Of a stretch of DNA of 64,000 nucleotides, positions 33,387 to 41,233 are shown one piece after another; the stretch's first letter is position 1, and each line of letters opens with the position of its first letter. Made by a program: the position numbers and the translations under genes. Source of the stretch: Bacteroides sp. (lineage in GTDB: Bacteria; Bacteroidota; Bacteroidia; Bacteroidales; Muribaculaceae). The notes beneath the pieces were generated by a model that made no database searches, was not told the origin of the DNA, and was given only the letters and a program-made list of their open reading frames with translations. Location: contig JAAVEA010000011.1 in NCBI GenBank assembly GCA_014801535.1, positions 58,608 through 122,607 on the forward strand, read 5' to 3'.

Positions 33387-33965
33387 ATGAAACTTAAAGA
33401 TTCCTTTGCATATACCGGTCGTTTTCCTATATTTAGGGATAGAATAGTTTCCAAGGTATTGCTCTCTTCTGATAATCCTAATTGTCCACGATCTACATTT
33501 GTAAAAGCATTCTGGGATACCGGTGCATCAATGTGTATCGTTACGGAAGAGGTTGCTAAATTTCTTAACTTAAAGCCAACTGGTACAATGCAGTTGAGAG
33601 GTGCTTTTAATTCTCGTAAAGAATGCACTATGTCAACCGCTCGGATCTGTATTGTTTTGGGAGCTTTTCAAATTCCTATTGACGTCGCAATTGATTCAAT
33701 CGGATCTTCAGAAAAAGATTGCGATATAGTCCTCGGACTAAACTTTATAATGAAAGGTGATTTTGCTTTTACCCATGATGGTGAACAACCAGTTTTTTCA
33801 TTCTGTTATCCTCCCCTCGGGCACCCAATTGATTTTACAACTATTGCACCTAAAATACACTCTGATCCAATATGTAATACAGTTCTGAATTCAGATCCTG
33901 ATGAATCCGCTGAATATAGACTTCAGAAAGTTATAATAGATGATTTGATGGAAAATAAAGAATAG
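33387..33965 (+). CDS. Retropepsin-like aspartic protease
   Basis: 192 aa. The catalytic motif AFWDTGASMCIVTEEVAKFL (Asp in DTGAS, about residue 49) and the second conserved hydrophobic-Leu-Gly element CDIVLGLNFI (about 117) are those of retroviral-type aspartyl proteases, which act as dimers. No signal peptide. The C-terminal 60 residues are low in motifs. It is AT-rich compared with the structural genes, has its own promoter and is in the accessory island, so it is probably a moron gene. Substrate unknown. Confidence 0.75.
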   Translation: MKLKDSFAYTGRFPIFRDRIVSKVLLSSDNPNCPRSTFVKAFWDTGASMCIVTEEVAKFLNLKPTGTMQLRGAFNSRKECTMSTARICIVLGAFQIPIDVAIDSIGSSEKDCDIVLGLNFIMKGDFAFTHDGEQPVFSFCYPPLGHPIDFTTIAPKIHSDPICNTVLNSDPDESAEYRLQKVIIDDLMENKE

Positions 33966-34009
33966 ATGTTCCTCTCCAGAATTCAAATGGATTTTGGAGA
34001 GATTTTTAG

Positions 34010-34035
34010 TTCACCATTATTTTATTAATTTTGCA
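34010..34035 (+). promoter_or_regulatory. Promoter block B, identical to 33332-33357
   Basis: Same 26 bp, with TAATTTTG at 34026-34033; the ATG of the secreted protein (34065) is again 39 bp from the start of the box. Confidence 0.7.
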
Positions 34036-34064
34036 CTCGGATTATTTAACTAAACCTTTTTGAT

Positions 34065-35075
34065 ATGAAAAAACTAATATTTACATTGTGTGCTGTGATG
34101 GCTGTCGTGATGTCGTCTTCGATTTTGGCCCAGTCACCCCGTATCATTACGAACAAAAATGCTTACCGACAAAGAACTGTAACTCCATATGATAGTACCT
34201 ATAATATCTCTGGAAGAAATGTTCAAAATTTGGTTGGTCAATCAATAGTTTTTCTTCCAGATGAAAGGGCTGAGAGGGAAGGAGACTACGGGGTGATGAT
34301 GATTTATTTAGAAGATGATGATGTAGAATCACCCCCTTTGACATCAAAAAATATGTATTATCCAACTGATAGGAACATATCTCCTGTTACGAAATACTCT
34401 GTCTTGGAAGGAAAGGTCTTTACTATTATCGATTATTTCCCACCCAAATCTTTATCAGATGAGCCGGAATTGATTTTAATTAATCCTGATGATGGGAGAA
34501 AAATGTCTATGTGTAATCAAAGCTTCAGACAATTAAAAGATTTACCTATTATTGTTTCTGGTTATTATGAGAAGAAAAAAGAGGGAGAGATAAATAAATT
34601 TTATCTACTTAACAATGGGAAATACGTAATTAGAATAAGTGACGGTGCTCATGTTAATAATATACCAGGCGATGTATTGGAATGTGTTGATATAAGTTTT
34701 GACAGCATTAAAAATGTTTTACTTATTCTTTCTGATCAGGAAGGAACACTGTATTCTTTATTGCAATGGAGAGCCAGTAGCGATCTATTTGATGTCGAAA
34801 GGTCAGATTCTTTGGGAAAATATGACATAACACCATCTACCCCTCGAAAACTTAGTGAACCATTCTTGGTAAAAAAATATGGAGCATCTTTAGCTGAAAA
34901 AATTTTAAATGGGGATATTGAAATAGGTTTTGATGAAGATATGTGCCGTGCAGCGTGGGGTTGGCCAAATAAAAGAAATACTACAAAAACCAAATATGGC
35001 ACTTCTGAGCAATGGGTATATGATAATGGATACCTGTATTTTGAGAATGGAATTTTAACAACCATTCAAAAATAA
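34065..35075 (+). CDS. Secreted protein of unknown function (moron candidate)
   Basis: 336 aa. Signal peptide MKKLIFTLCAVMAVVMSSS with cleavage after SILAQ. The body is beta-rich (YVIRISDGAHVNNIPGDV; SFDSIKNVLLILSDQEGTLYSLLQW). The C-terminus, AWGWPNKRNTTKTKYGTSEQWVYDN and YLYFENGILTTIQK, resembles the SmpA/DUF2845-type end motif (G-x-P, T-x-x-G-x-x-E-Q-W-V-Y). AT-rich. An exported protein expressed from its own promoter in a prophage suggests lysogenic conversion, but no function is known. Confidence 0.65.
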   Translation: MKKLIFTLCAVMAVVMSSSILAQSPRIITNKNAYRQRTVTPYDSTYNISGRNVQNLVGQSIVFLPDERAEREGDYGVMMIYLEDDDVESPPLTSKNMYYPTDRNISPVTKYSVLEGKVFTIIDYFPPKSLSDEPELILINPDDGRKMSMCNQSFRQLKDLPIIVSGYYEKKKEGEINKFYLLNNGKYVIRISDGAHVNNIPGDVLECVDISFDSIKNVLLILSDQEGTLYSLLQWRASSDLFDVERSDSLGKYDITPSTPRKLSEPFLVKKYGASLAEKILNGDIEIGFDEDMCRAAWGWPNKRNTTKTKYGTSEQWVYDNGYLYFENGILTTIQK

Positions 35076-35103
35076 TTTTTAGAATACATTTTCCATTATA
35101 AAA

Positions 35104-35134
35104 TTGCATAATTCAATGTATTTTTGTAATTTTG
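35104..35134 (+). promoter_or_regulatory. Promoter of the coupled-ORF cassette (TTG-N20-TAATTTTG)
   Basis: TTG at 35104-35106, then 20 bp, then the exact TAnnTTTG box TAATTTTG at 35127-35134. This is the clearest full Bacteroidetes promoter in the window; transcription should begin about 35141, eight bases before the first start codon. Confidence 0.65.
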
Positions 35135-35148
35135 TGATGCTACAACAA

Positions 35149-35181
35149 ATGATTGTATTCAATCCCGCAGGGCGCGGTTAA
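35149..35181 (+). CDS. Leader peptide MIVFNPAGRG (putative)
   Basis: Ten codons starting at the ATG within copy A, ending TAA that overlaps the next ATG as TAATG. Too short to judge from composition; supported by the promoter and the overlap chain. Confidence 0.45.
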   Translation: MIVFNPAGRG

Positions 35182-35369
35182 TGCTCGATATATTAGCGGG
35201 CTTTTTTTATGCCCGGGAAAATTGGCATCAGGCAATGGCCGGATGTCAGACATACATGACAGCCTACGGCTGCCGATCCGAACTTATTATATGCTCCTTC
35301 GGGATTGTATCATTTGTTGTAGCAACGGATCGGCAGCCGTTATTTTTATCTGCCTGCTACAACAAATGA
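35181..35369 (+). CDS. 62-aa ORF crossing the hairpins (putative leader ORF)
   Basis: Starts at TAATG with the leader peptide's stop and ends with TGA overlapping the ATG of copy C (ATGA). Starts MLDILAGFFYARENWHQ; its middle and end encode the hairpin and copy B. No homology recognised; it could be a protein or only a ribosome path that unfolds the RNA. Confidence 0.4.
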   Translation: MLDILAGFFYARENWHQAMAGCQTYMTAYGCRSELIICSFGIVSFVVATDRQPLFLSACYNK

Positions 35370-35380
35370 TACAAGTATGA
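35366..35380 (+). CDS. Leader peptide MIQV (putative)
   Basis: Four codons in copy C; its TGA overlaps the ATG of the 73-aa gene (ATGA). Only meaningful as part of the overlap chain. Confidence 0.35.
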   Translation: MIQV

Positions 35381-35598
35381 AAGCAATTTCAGCAAAGGTT
35401 CCCGCGAGCCTCAGAATCGCGAAGATCGCACATGAAATGGCGATGTGTCTCTCCCATCACAGAATAGAACTCGGAATAACAGGAGCCGCAGCAGCATATA
35501 TCGGCTGCATCATATCGGCCGACTTGATGATGTATGCCGGAGCGGTGCTCGCTCTCCTGAGTGTCAAACCAATAGAAAAGAAAGGAGGTAGGAAATGA
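35377..35598 (+). CDS. Small membrane protein of the cassette
   Basis: 73 aa. Two short hydrophobic stretches (LGITGAAAAYIGCIISADLMMYAGAVLALL) follow a helical N-terminus. The C-terminal KPIEKKGGRK is encoded by the AAAGGAGGT Shine-Dalgarno sequence of the next gene. Function unknown. Confidence 0.6.
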   Translation: MKAISAKVPASLRIAKIAHEMAMCLSHHRIELGITGAAAAYIGCIISADLMMYAGAVLALLSVKPIEKKGGRK

Positions 35599-35996
35599 TA
35601 AATCTCATGACTTTCGCATATCAGATGGATTATATTGAAATCCATAAGAACAAGCGCCTGAGCGCAATCTATAACGCTCTCGACTCGATAGGTGGCTATT
35701 ATTCCCGAGAGCAGCAGGAATTGATCGTGAATGTGATAAAGGATTTCATCCGGGAGGTAAACTGTAAATTCCCTTTTGAGCATCCCCTGTCGATGAAATA
35801 TGTGGAGAATGCCGTATATAATTCCATGCACTGTATCTATATTTTCCCAAAAGGTAACAAAGATCCGAAAAAGAACTATATCTTTAAATTATGGTTTTTC
35901 AAAAAGGAGAATAAATATTTCTCGATGTCGCTTCTGAATCACATGAAGCATAAAGCTAAAATCTCAAACGTTGAAACGAAAGGAGGTGAGAAATGA
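35595..35996 (+). CDS. Cassette protein, unknown
   Basis: 133 aa, starting in ATGA overlap with the previous gene and preceded by AAAGGAGGT at 35582-35590. Contains KNKRLSAIYNALDSIGGYYSREQQELIVNVIKDF and a basic C-terminus (YIFKLWFFKKENKYFSMSLLNHMKHKAK). It ends in TKGGEK, which encodes the next Shine-Dalgarno. No family recognised. Confidence 0.6.
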   Translation: MINLMTFAYQMDYIEIHKNKRLSAIYNALDSIGGYYSREQQELIVNVIKDFIREVNCKFPFEHPLSMKYVENAVYNSMHCIYIFPKGNKDPKKNYIFKLWFFKKENKYFSMSLLNHMKHKAKISNVETKGGEK

Positions 35997-36232
35997 AAGA
36001 ATTGAATAATCCCAATCCTAATGAGTATAGCATCGAAGGAACACATCTCAATGCTGTATTCTCGATGGAGCCGGGGGCTCAATACGGAGATGTCAATGAT
36101 GCTTTTGCAATCGAGGCAGATCTTCCCAATATCAAGGGAGGGATTATATGCTTCGAATCTTTCGAGCAGCTCGAAGAGTTCTCTGAACATCTTTCCCAAT
36201 ATGTCGAAAAGTGCCGGAGAAAAAGAAAATAA
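35993..36232 (+). CDS. Cassette protein, unknown (acidic)
   Basis: 79 aa, ATGA overlap with the previous gene and preceded by AAAGGAGGT at 35980-35988. Acidic with a C-terminal helix (SFEQLEEFSEHLSQYVEKCRRKRK). No family recognised. Confidence 0.6.
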   Translation: MKELNNPNPNEYSIEGTHLNAVFSMEPGAQYGDVNDAFAIEADLPNIKGGIICFESFEQLEEFSEHLSQYVEKCRRKRK

Positions 36233-36266
36233 TGTCCATATCTTAAATTTTATATATAACGTCAGG

Positions 36267-36296
36267 AAGGGATCGCAGCGATGCGCTCCCTTTTCT
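36267..36296 (+). terminator. Terminator of the cassette
   Basis: AAGGGA-t-CGCA (36267-36277) pairs with TGCG-c-TCCCTT (36282-36292), followed by T. It closes the promoter-to-terminator unit 35104-36296. Confidence 0.75.
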
Positions 36297-36323
36297 GTCT
36301 TTTAACAGGTTATCAACTCTTTT

Positions 36324-36331
36324 TATCTTTG
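36324..36331 (+). promoter_or_regulatory. -7 box (TATCTTTG) before the tape measure gene
   Basis: Exact TAnnTTTG match 33 bp (from its first base) before the ATG at 36357; needed because the cassette terminator separates this gene from the tail operon. Confidence 0.5.
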
Positions 36332-36356
36332 CCATATATCACTTTACTTAACTTTA

Positions 36357-39300
36357 ATGGCAAGGAATTATACATCTACTTCTACTGTTAATCTTCAGGT
36401 TAATGCGAAACAGGCCTCACAGATGCTTGACAAGCTGAAGAAAGATACAGCAAATCTCGAAAAACAATTCAAAAAAGCTGAAGCTGCCGGCGATAAGGTG
36501 GCCATGAAAAAACTCCGTCAGTCGATCAAGGAGAATGAGAAACTGATGAGGATGCTCACGACGGAAACAGCCCAGGCTGCCGACGTTCTGAAACGTCTTG
36601 ACAATGCTTCCCCTAAAGAGCTGAAACGCACTCTTAAACAGCTGCAAAACCAGCTGAACGGTATGCAGAGAGGAACTGAAGCATGGAAAAAGCAGGTGGA
36701 GCAGATCCGTAGGGTTAGAAGCGAGATTGATAGGATGAACAGTTCTATCTCTCAATCGAAATCATTCTGGCAAAAATGCAAGGATGAAATTGCTTCGGTA
36801 CAAAATATAGTCATGGGTGTTGTCGCATCTATAACAGGATTGATAGCTGCCGGAAGGAAAGTAGTCTCTGAATATACAAAAATGGATGAGGCTCTGACTG
36901 ATACACGTAAATTTACTGGTATGACAGCAGATGGTGTCCGTGAACTTAATCAAACATTTATGGAAATGGACACAAGAACTGCCAGAGATAAACTTAATGA
37001 ATTGGCGCAGGAGGGTGGGCGCCTCGGAAAAAATACACAGGAATCTGTGATGGGTTATGTCAAAGGCGCCGATGTCTTGAATGTGGCTCTCTCGGATCTC
37101 GGAGAGGGAGCAACTCAATCTATTGCCAAGCTCTCGAATATTTTCAAAATAGAAGATCAATACGGAACCTACAATTCCATGCTTAAAGTGGGTTCCGTTA
37201 TAAACGTGCTGTCTCAAAACTGTACAGCCTCAAAACCTTATCTTGTCGAGTTCGCAAATCGTCTCGCAGGTGTAGGTGCACAGGCTAATCTCTCTCTGCA
37301 GAACATAATAGGCTTCGGTGCCGTGCTCGATTCAAACGCGCAGGCTCTTGAGGCTTCCGCAACTGCCGTGGGTCAGGTGCTGACACGTATGTATCAGGAG
37401 CGGGCCAAATATGCCAAGGTCGCCGGAATGGATGTTAAGAAATTTACAGATACGCTTAACACTGACGCCAACCAGGCACTTATTATGTTTCTTGAACATC
37501 TTAGTAAGGCGAAGGATCTTTCCGTTCTTTCTCCTATGTTCAAGGATATGGGGGAAAACGGGGCGCGTGTGATCACGGCGCTATCTACTCTCGCTAAACA
37601 TATTGATGAAGTTAAGTCTCAACAGTTGGCTGCGAACCAGGCTTTCGATGAAGGAACCTCCGTGCTCAATGAGTATAATATGTTTAATAATACGGCTCAG
37701 GCATCTCTTGATAAAGCACAGAAAAGGGTGAAGGAGATCGCTATTGAATTGGGGGAGAAACTCTATCCTATAATGTCGCATATCTATACTTCATCCGGAG
37801 TGTTCCTGAGATTGCTCAGCCAAATAATTACGACACTGATTAATAATAAAAATGCAGTTGCATCTCTCGCTTTTGCAATTGCCGGCTATACTCTGGCCGT
37901 AACTGCTGCTGCGATAAAAACAAAAGCTCTGGCTGCCTTTCACATGGCTCATGCTACAGCCATGTCGATTGAAAAGGGTGTGTTGCTGTTGCTCTCCGCA
38001 GGTTATAATCTTTTCGCCGGCAATGTGACAAGGGCGCGGGCCTCCATGAGATTATTCAATGCAACGATGGCTGCAAATCCTATCGGCCTTGTAGCCGCTG
38101 CCTTAACTGCTCTGATTCCTCTTATAATTAAACTTTGTTCGCATACAGATACTTATATCGACAAGGCGAATAAGGTTATCGAGAATACTAAGAAAATCTC
38201 TGAATCCGTAGTGAAAGAACAGAGGGAGCTGGGTATCCTTATTGGCAAGCTCAAAGGGGCTGAGAAAGGGTCTGAAGATTACAAGAAGATTAAGGACCAG
38301 TTGATATCACAATATGGACGTTATCTTTCAGGACTGATCGACGAGAAAGGGGAAATCATCGATCTTGCGAAAGCATACGATGTTTTATCTCAAGCTATCG
38401 ACCGCGCAAATAGACTAAGGAATATTCGAACCGCAAAGGATGAGCTCGACCAGCAATATGACAAGGATCAAACGAGTAATATCAACAATCTTCAGGCTGC
38501 TCTCGAGAATTACGGAGCGGATCCTCAGACAGTAGGTGAGATTGTGCTGAAGGTATCTCAAGCTGTAGGTGCCGGCAAACCTATTCCTACTGATGTGGTG
38601 AAACAGATTGAGGATATCACAAAGAATGGCAAGCCACTACATTCTGATAGTGGTAGCGGACTTAATTTCTTTAGCAGATGGGTGGCTCAGCATACAAATA
38701 TTCCGGGGGTCAAACACGTTACATCTCCAACAGATTATCTGACTAAAATCAATCAAGACCAAAAGGATCACGACAAAGCTAATTCAACTCTTGATAAAGT
38801 TGAACTCGGTATTAATCCGACTAAGAATATAACATCCGATGATCTTTTAAAATCATATTATGCTCTTGATAAAATAGTAAAAGGGAATGCAACTGATTAC
38901 GCTTCTGTTCCGAATTACTATATCCCGGATGATGTGCCTACTGCATATTTCGGTGATGTGTATGAAAAGGATGATAAAAAGAGACGGCATGCCGCCGCCG
39001 TTTCGAGATCTGCCGGCACGGGAAAATATGTTCTTTTATCTTCGAAGACTCCGGATCCTCAAAATCCTTTGACATCTATAGACTTTACAAAACCGGGTAT
39101 CAATATAGACATACAGGCCCCGGATCTTACCAAACGGAATAAGACTTCCGGTGAAAGTACTGTTGTTGCACTCTCTCCGGCAGAAGCAACTACAATACAA
39201 AAACATGTGGCTGAGGAGTTGAGATTGCGTGGTGTGGCTTTTGGAAACAACCAGCAACAGGAGTCTAATAATGATTCTGGAACTGTCGATAGCTATTCTT

Positions 39301-41231
39301 CTCATGTCCTGGATGAAAAGGAAAGGAAGAAAAGAGAGGCTGCTGACAGAAAGGCTGCCGCCGAGGCCAGACGTCAGGCAATAAAGGAGAAACAGGAATT
39401 TAAGGATGCTTTGAAACAGATAAAGGCTCAACGAGATAAGGATGAGATAGAGGCTAAGTCTCTTAGAATGGAGGGTGAGATTGACTATCGTCAATATTTC
39501 GAGCTGATGAGAGAGGCTGAGTGGGATTGGTTTCTCGCCACAAAGCAGCTTTATGAGAAACATCATCTCGAGGATGATGCCGATTATATCGCTTTGCTTG
39601 AGAAAGATCTTGACGCTGAGAAAAAATATAATGATCAGCGATTGGCTCTCGATAAGGAGGCCACTGAGCGCATCGCCAAAATGAAGGAACAGGAGGCAAA
39701 AGCGAAATTCGCCAGCATTAGAAATCCTTCCATGGCTGATGAGCTTCGTCTGAAGGAAGAAATCCTATCCATAAATTTTAACAAACTCATGGATCTCCAG
39801 CAGATGTATGACCGTGGTTCAAAAGAATGGGAGAATTACGAGATGCAGATACAGGATCTTCTTTCCGCAGATATGATGGATAAAAAGAAAACTTTGGTTG
39901 CCAAGGCTGCGGAATATCAGAAGGAGTTCGACAAGCTCTCCGTGGCCGAGAAGTATAAGCTCGAGCGAGAGGCCCTGAAAACTCTCTATGATATGAAATT
40001 TATCAAAGAGGATGAATACCGCCGTTGGCTCGATGCCCTCAACAAGAAGGAGAAGAAGGAGCGAAAGGAGGAGAAGGATGCCCTCCCTGGATCCTCGAAA
40101 AATAAATCTCCTAAAGAGAGCGCCAAAAGCGCTCAGAAAAAATACAATGAGGAGAAGAAAAAACTTGATGACGCTCTCGCAAAGGGTGTCATTGACGAAA
40201 AGGAATATGCTTCAAAACTTGCCGTGATAAAGAGTGAGTTGTATGAGGCTCTTATATCTCCATTGAAGGAATCAAAATCTGAGTGGGTTTCCCTGATCTC
40301 TTCAATGACCGATGCATGGATGGATTTTGCAAACGCTCTGAAAGATCCGGATGGTGATCTGCTCGATGGTCTGACAAAAGGTCTTGAGGCTTCCGTGGCC
40401 GTAATGTCGGCCGTGATGTCGCAGATCACGGAATTCACCAAGGCGGAGATGCAGATCCAGACGGCTGCGATCGAGAAGCGATATGACCGCGAAATCGCTT
40501 TTGCAGAGGGTAATTCTTACATGACTAAAAAGTTAGAGAAGAAGAAACAGGAGGAGATTGCACAGATTAAGGAGGATGCGGCCAACAAGGAGTTTTCGAT
40601 GCAGGTAATCATGGCGATCGCCCAGACGGCCACAAATGCCCTGAACGCTTACGGTTCGGCTGCGGCAATCCCTGTTGTGGGGCATGTGCTCGCCCCGATC
40701 GCAGCTGCAACTGCTGTGGCCGCCGGTCTGGTGCAGGTGGCGGCCATCAAGAAACAGAAGGAGGCTGCCGCTGCCACGGGCTACTCCAAGGGTGGTTTCA
40801 CTCGTCCGGGCGATGTGGATGAGCCGGCGGGGGTGGTCCATGCCGGCGAATGGGTGGCTTCGCAGAAGCTCGTGAAGTCGCCGGTGGCTCGCCCTATCAT
40901 CGATATGCTCGAGTATGCGCAACGCACAAACCGCATCGGTTCACTCTCCATGGAGGATGTGTCGCGCTCGATATCGGCCCCTATGATGCTCGCTTATTCA
41001 AAGCAGGAGCCGGAAATGATTCAGGTGGCCGCACCGTCTCCTGATCCCGGATCTCGGGCAGAATTCGGTTTGTCGCAAGGTGATCTGGCTTCCTCTATCG
41101 ATAGGCTCAACCGACGGCTCGATACGCCTATCGTGGCTGTGAGCACTGTGGCCGGTGAGTTCGGCAGCAAGCAGGCGCAGGAGAGATATGACCGTATGAT
41201 TAGAAATAAATCTCGTAGAAAAAGATCCTGA
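36357..41231 (+). CDS. Tail tape measure protein
   Basis: 1624 aa. N-terminal coiled coil (1-135: QMLDKLKKDTANLEKQFKKAEAAGDKVAMKKLRQ), TP901-type core (ELNQTFMEMDTRTARDKLNELAQEGGRLG, VMGYVKGADVLNVALSDLGEGATQSIAKLSNIF), central hydrophobic helices (about 500-590), charged coiled coils (about 1010-1340) and a hydrophobic C-terminal stretch (AAAIPVVGHVLAPIAAATAVAAGLVQV). It sets tail length; at about 1.5 Angstrom per residue this gives a tail of about 0.24 micrometre. Confidence 0.9.
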   Translation: MARNYTSTSTVNLQVNAKQASQMLDKLKKDTANLEKQFKKAEAAGDKVAMKKLRQSIKENEKLMRMLTTETAQAADVLKRLDNASPKELKRTLKQLQNQLNGMQRGTEAWKKQVEQIRRVRSEIDRMNSSISQSKSFWQKCKDEIASVQNIVMGVVASITGLIAAGRKVVSEYTKMDEALTDTRKFTGMTADGVRELNQTFMEMDTRTARDKLNELAQEGGRLGKNTQESVMGYVKGADVLNVALSDLGEGATQSIAKLSNIFKIEDQYGTYNSMLKVGSVINVLSQNCTASKPYLVEFANRLAGVGAQANLSLQNIIGFGAVLDSNAQALEASATAVGQVLTRMYQERAKYAKVAGMDVKKFTDTLNTDANQALIMFLEHLSKAKDLSVLSPMFKDMGENGARVITALSTLAKHIDEVKSQQLAANQAFDEGTSVLNEYNMFNNTAQASLDKAQKRVKEIAIELGEKLYPIMSHIYTSSGVFLRLLSQIITTLINNKNAVASLAFAIAGYTLAVTAAAIKTKALAAFHMAHATAMSIEKGVLLLLSAGYNLFAGNVTRARASMRLFNATMAANPIGLVAAALTALIPLIIKLCSHTDTYIDKANKVIENTKKISESVVKEQRELGILIGKLKGAEKGSEDYKKIKDQLISQYGRYLSGLIDEKGEIIDLAKAYDVLSQAIDRANRLRNIRTAKDELDQQYDKDQTSNINNLQAALENYGADPQTVGEIVLKVSQAVGAGKPIPTDVVKQIEDITKNGKPLHSDSGSGLNFFSRWVAQHTNIPGVKHVTSPTDYLTKINQDQKDHDKANSTLDKVELGINPTKNITSDDLLKSYYALDKIVKGNATDYASVPNYYIPDDVPTAYFGDVYEKDDKKRRHAAAVSRSAGTGKYVLLSSKTPDPQNPLTSIDFTKPGINIDIQAPDLTKRNKTSGESTVVALSPAEATTIQKHVAEELRLRGVAFGNNQQQESNNDSGTVDSYSSHVLDEKERKKREAADRKAAAEARRQAIKEKQEFKDALKQIKAQRDKDEIEAKSLRMEGEIDYRQYFELMREAEWDWFLATKQLYEKHHLEDDADYIALLEKDLDAEKKYNDQRLALDKEATERIAKMKEQEAKAKFASIRNPSMADELRLKEEILSINFNKLMDLQQMYDRGSKEWENYEMQIQDLLSADMMDKKKTLVAKAAEYQKEFDKLSVAEKYKLEREALKTLYDMKFIKEDEYRRWLDALNKKEKKERKEEKDALPGSSKNKSPKESAKSAQKKYNEEKKKLDDALAKGVIDEKEYASKLAVIKSELYEALISPLKESKSEWVSLISSMTDAWMDFANALKDPDGDLLDGLTKGLEASVAVMSAVMSQITEFTKAEMQIQTAAIEKRYDREIAFAEGNSYMTKKLEKKKQEEIAQIKEDAANKEFSMQVIMAIAQTATNALNAYGSAAAIPVVGHVLAPIAAATAVAAGLVQVAAIKKQKEAAAATGYSKGGFTRPGDVDEPAGVVHAGEWVASQKLVKSPVARPIIDMLEYAQRTNRIGSLSMEDVSRSISAPMMLAYSKQEPEMIQVAAPSPDPGSRAEFGLSQGDLASSIDRLNRRLDTPIVAVSTVAGEFGSKQAQERYDRMIRNKSRRKRS

Positions 41232-41233
41232 TT

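Larger units (their letters stand above)
35138..35374 (+). promoter_or_regulatory. Attenuator-like leader: three copies of a start-site repeat and a 15-bp hairpin
   Basis: Copy A TGCTACAACAAATGAT at 35138-35153; inverted copy B at 35309-35324 (exact complement); copy C at 35355-35370. B (35305-35324) and C (35355-35374) can pair over 20 bp. ACGGCTGCCGATCCG (35266-35280) pairs with 35326-35340, holding B in its loop, and is followed by a T-rich stretch (TATTTTTAT). A further hairpin, CGGGC/GCCCG, encloses TTTTTTT at 35197-35215. Copies A and C each contain a start codon (AAATGAT). Confidence 0.65.

Noticed and set aside
35104..35376. Retron or diversity-generating element from the inverted repeats
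   Set aside because: No reverse transcriptase is encoded anywhere in the window.
35153..35380. 75-aa frame starting within the leader
   Set aside because: It does not take part in the stop-start overlap chain and has no motif; another frame fits better.
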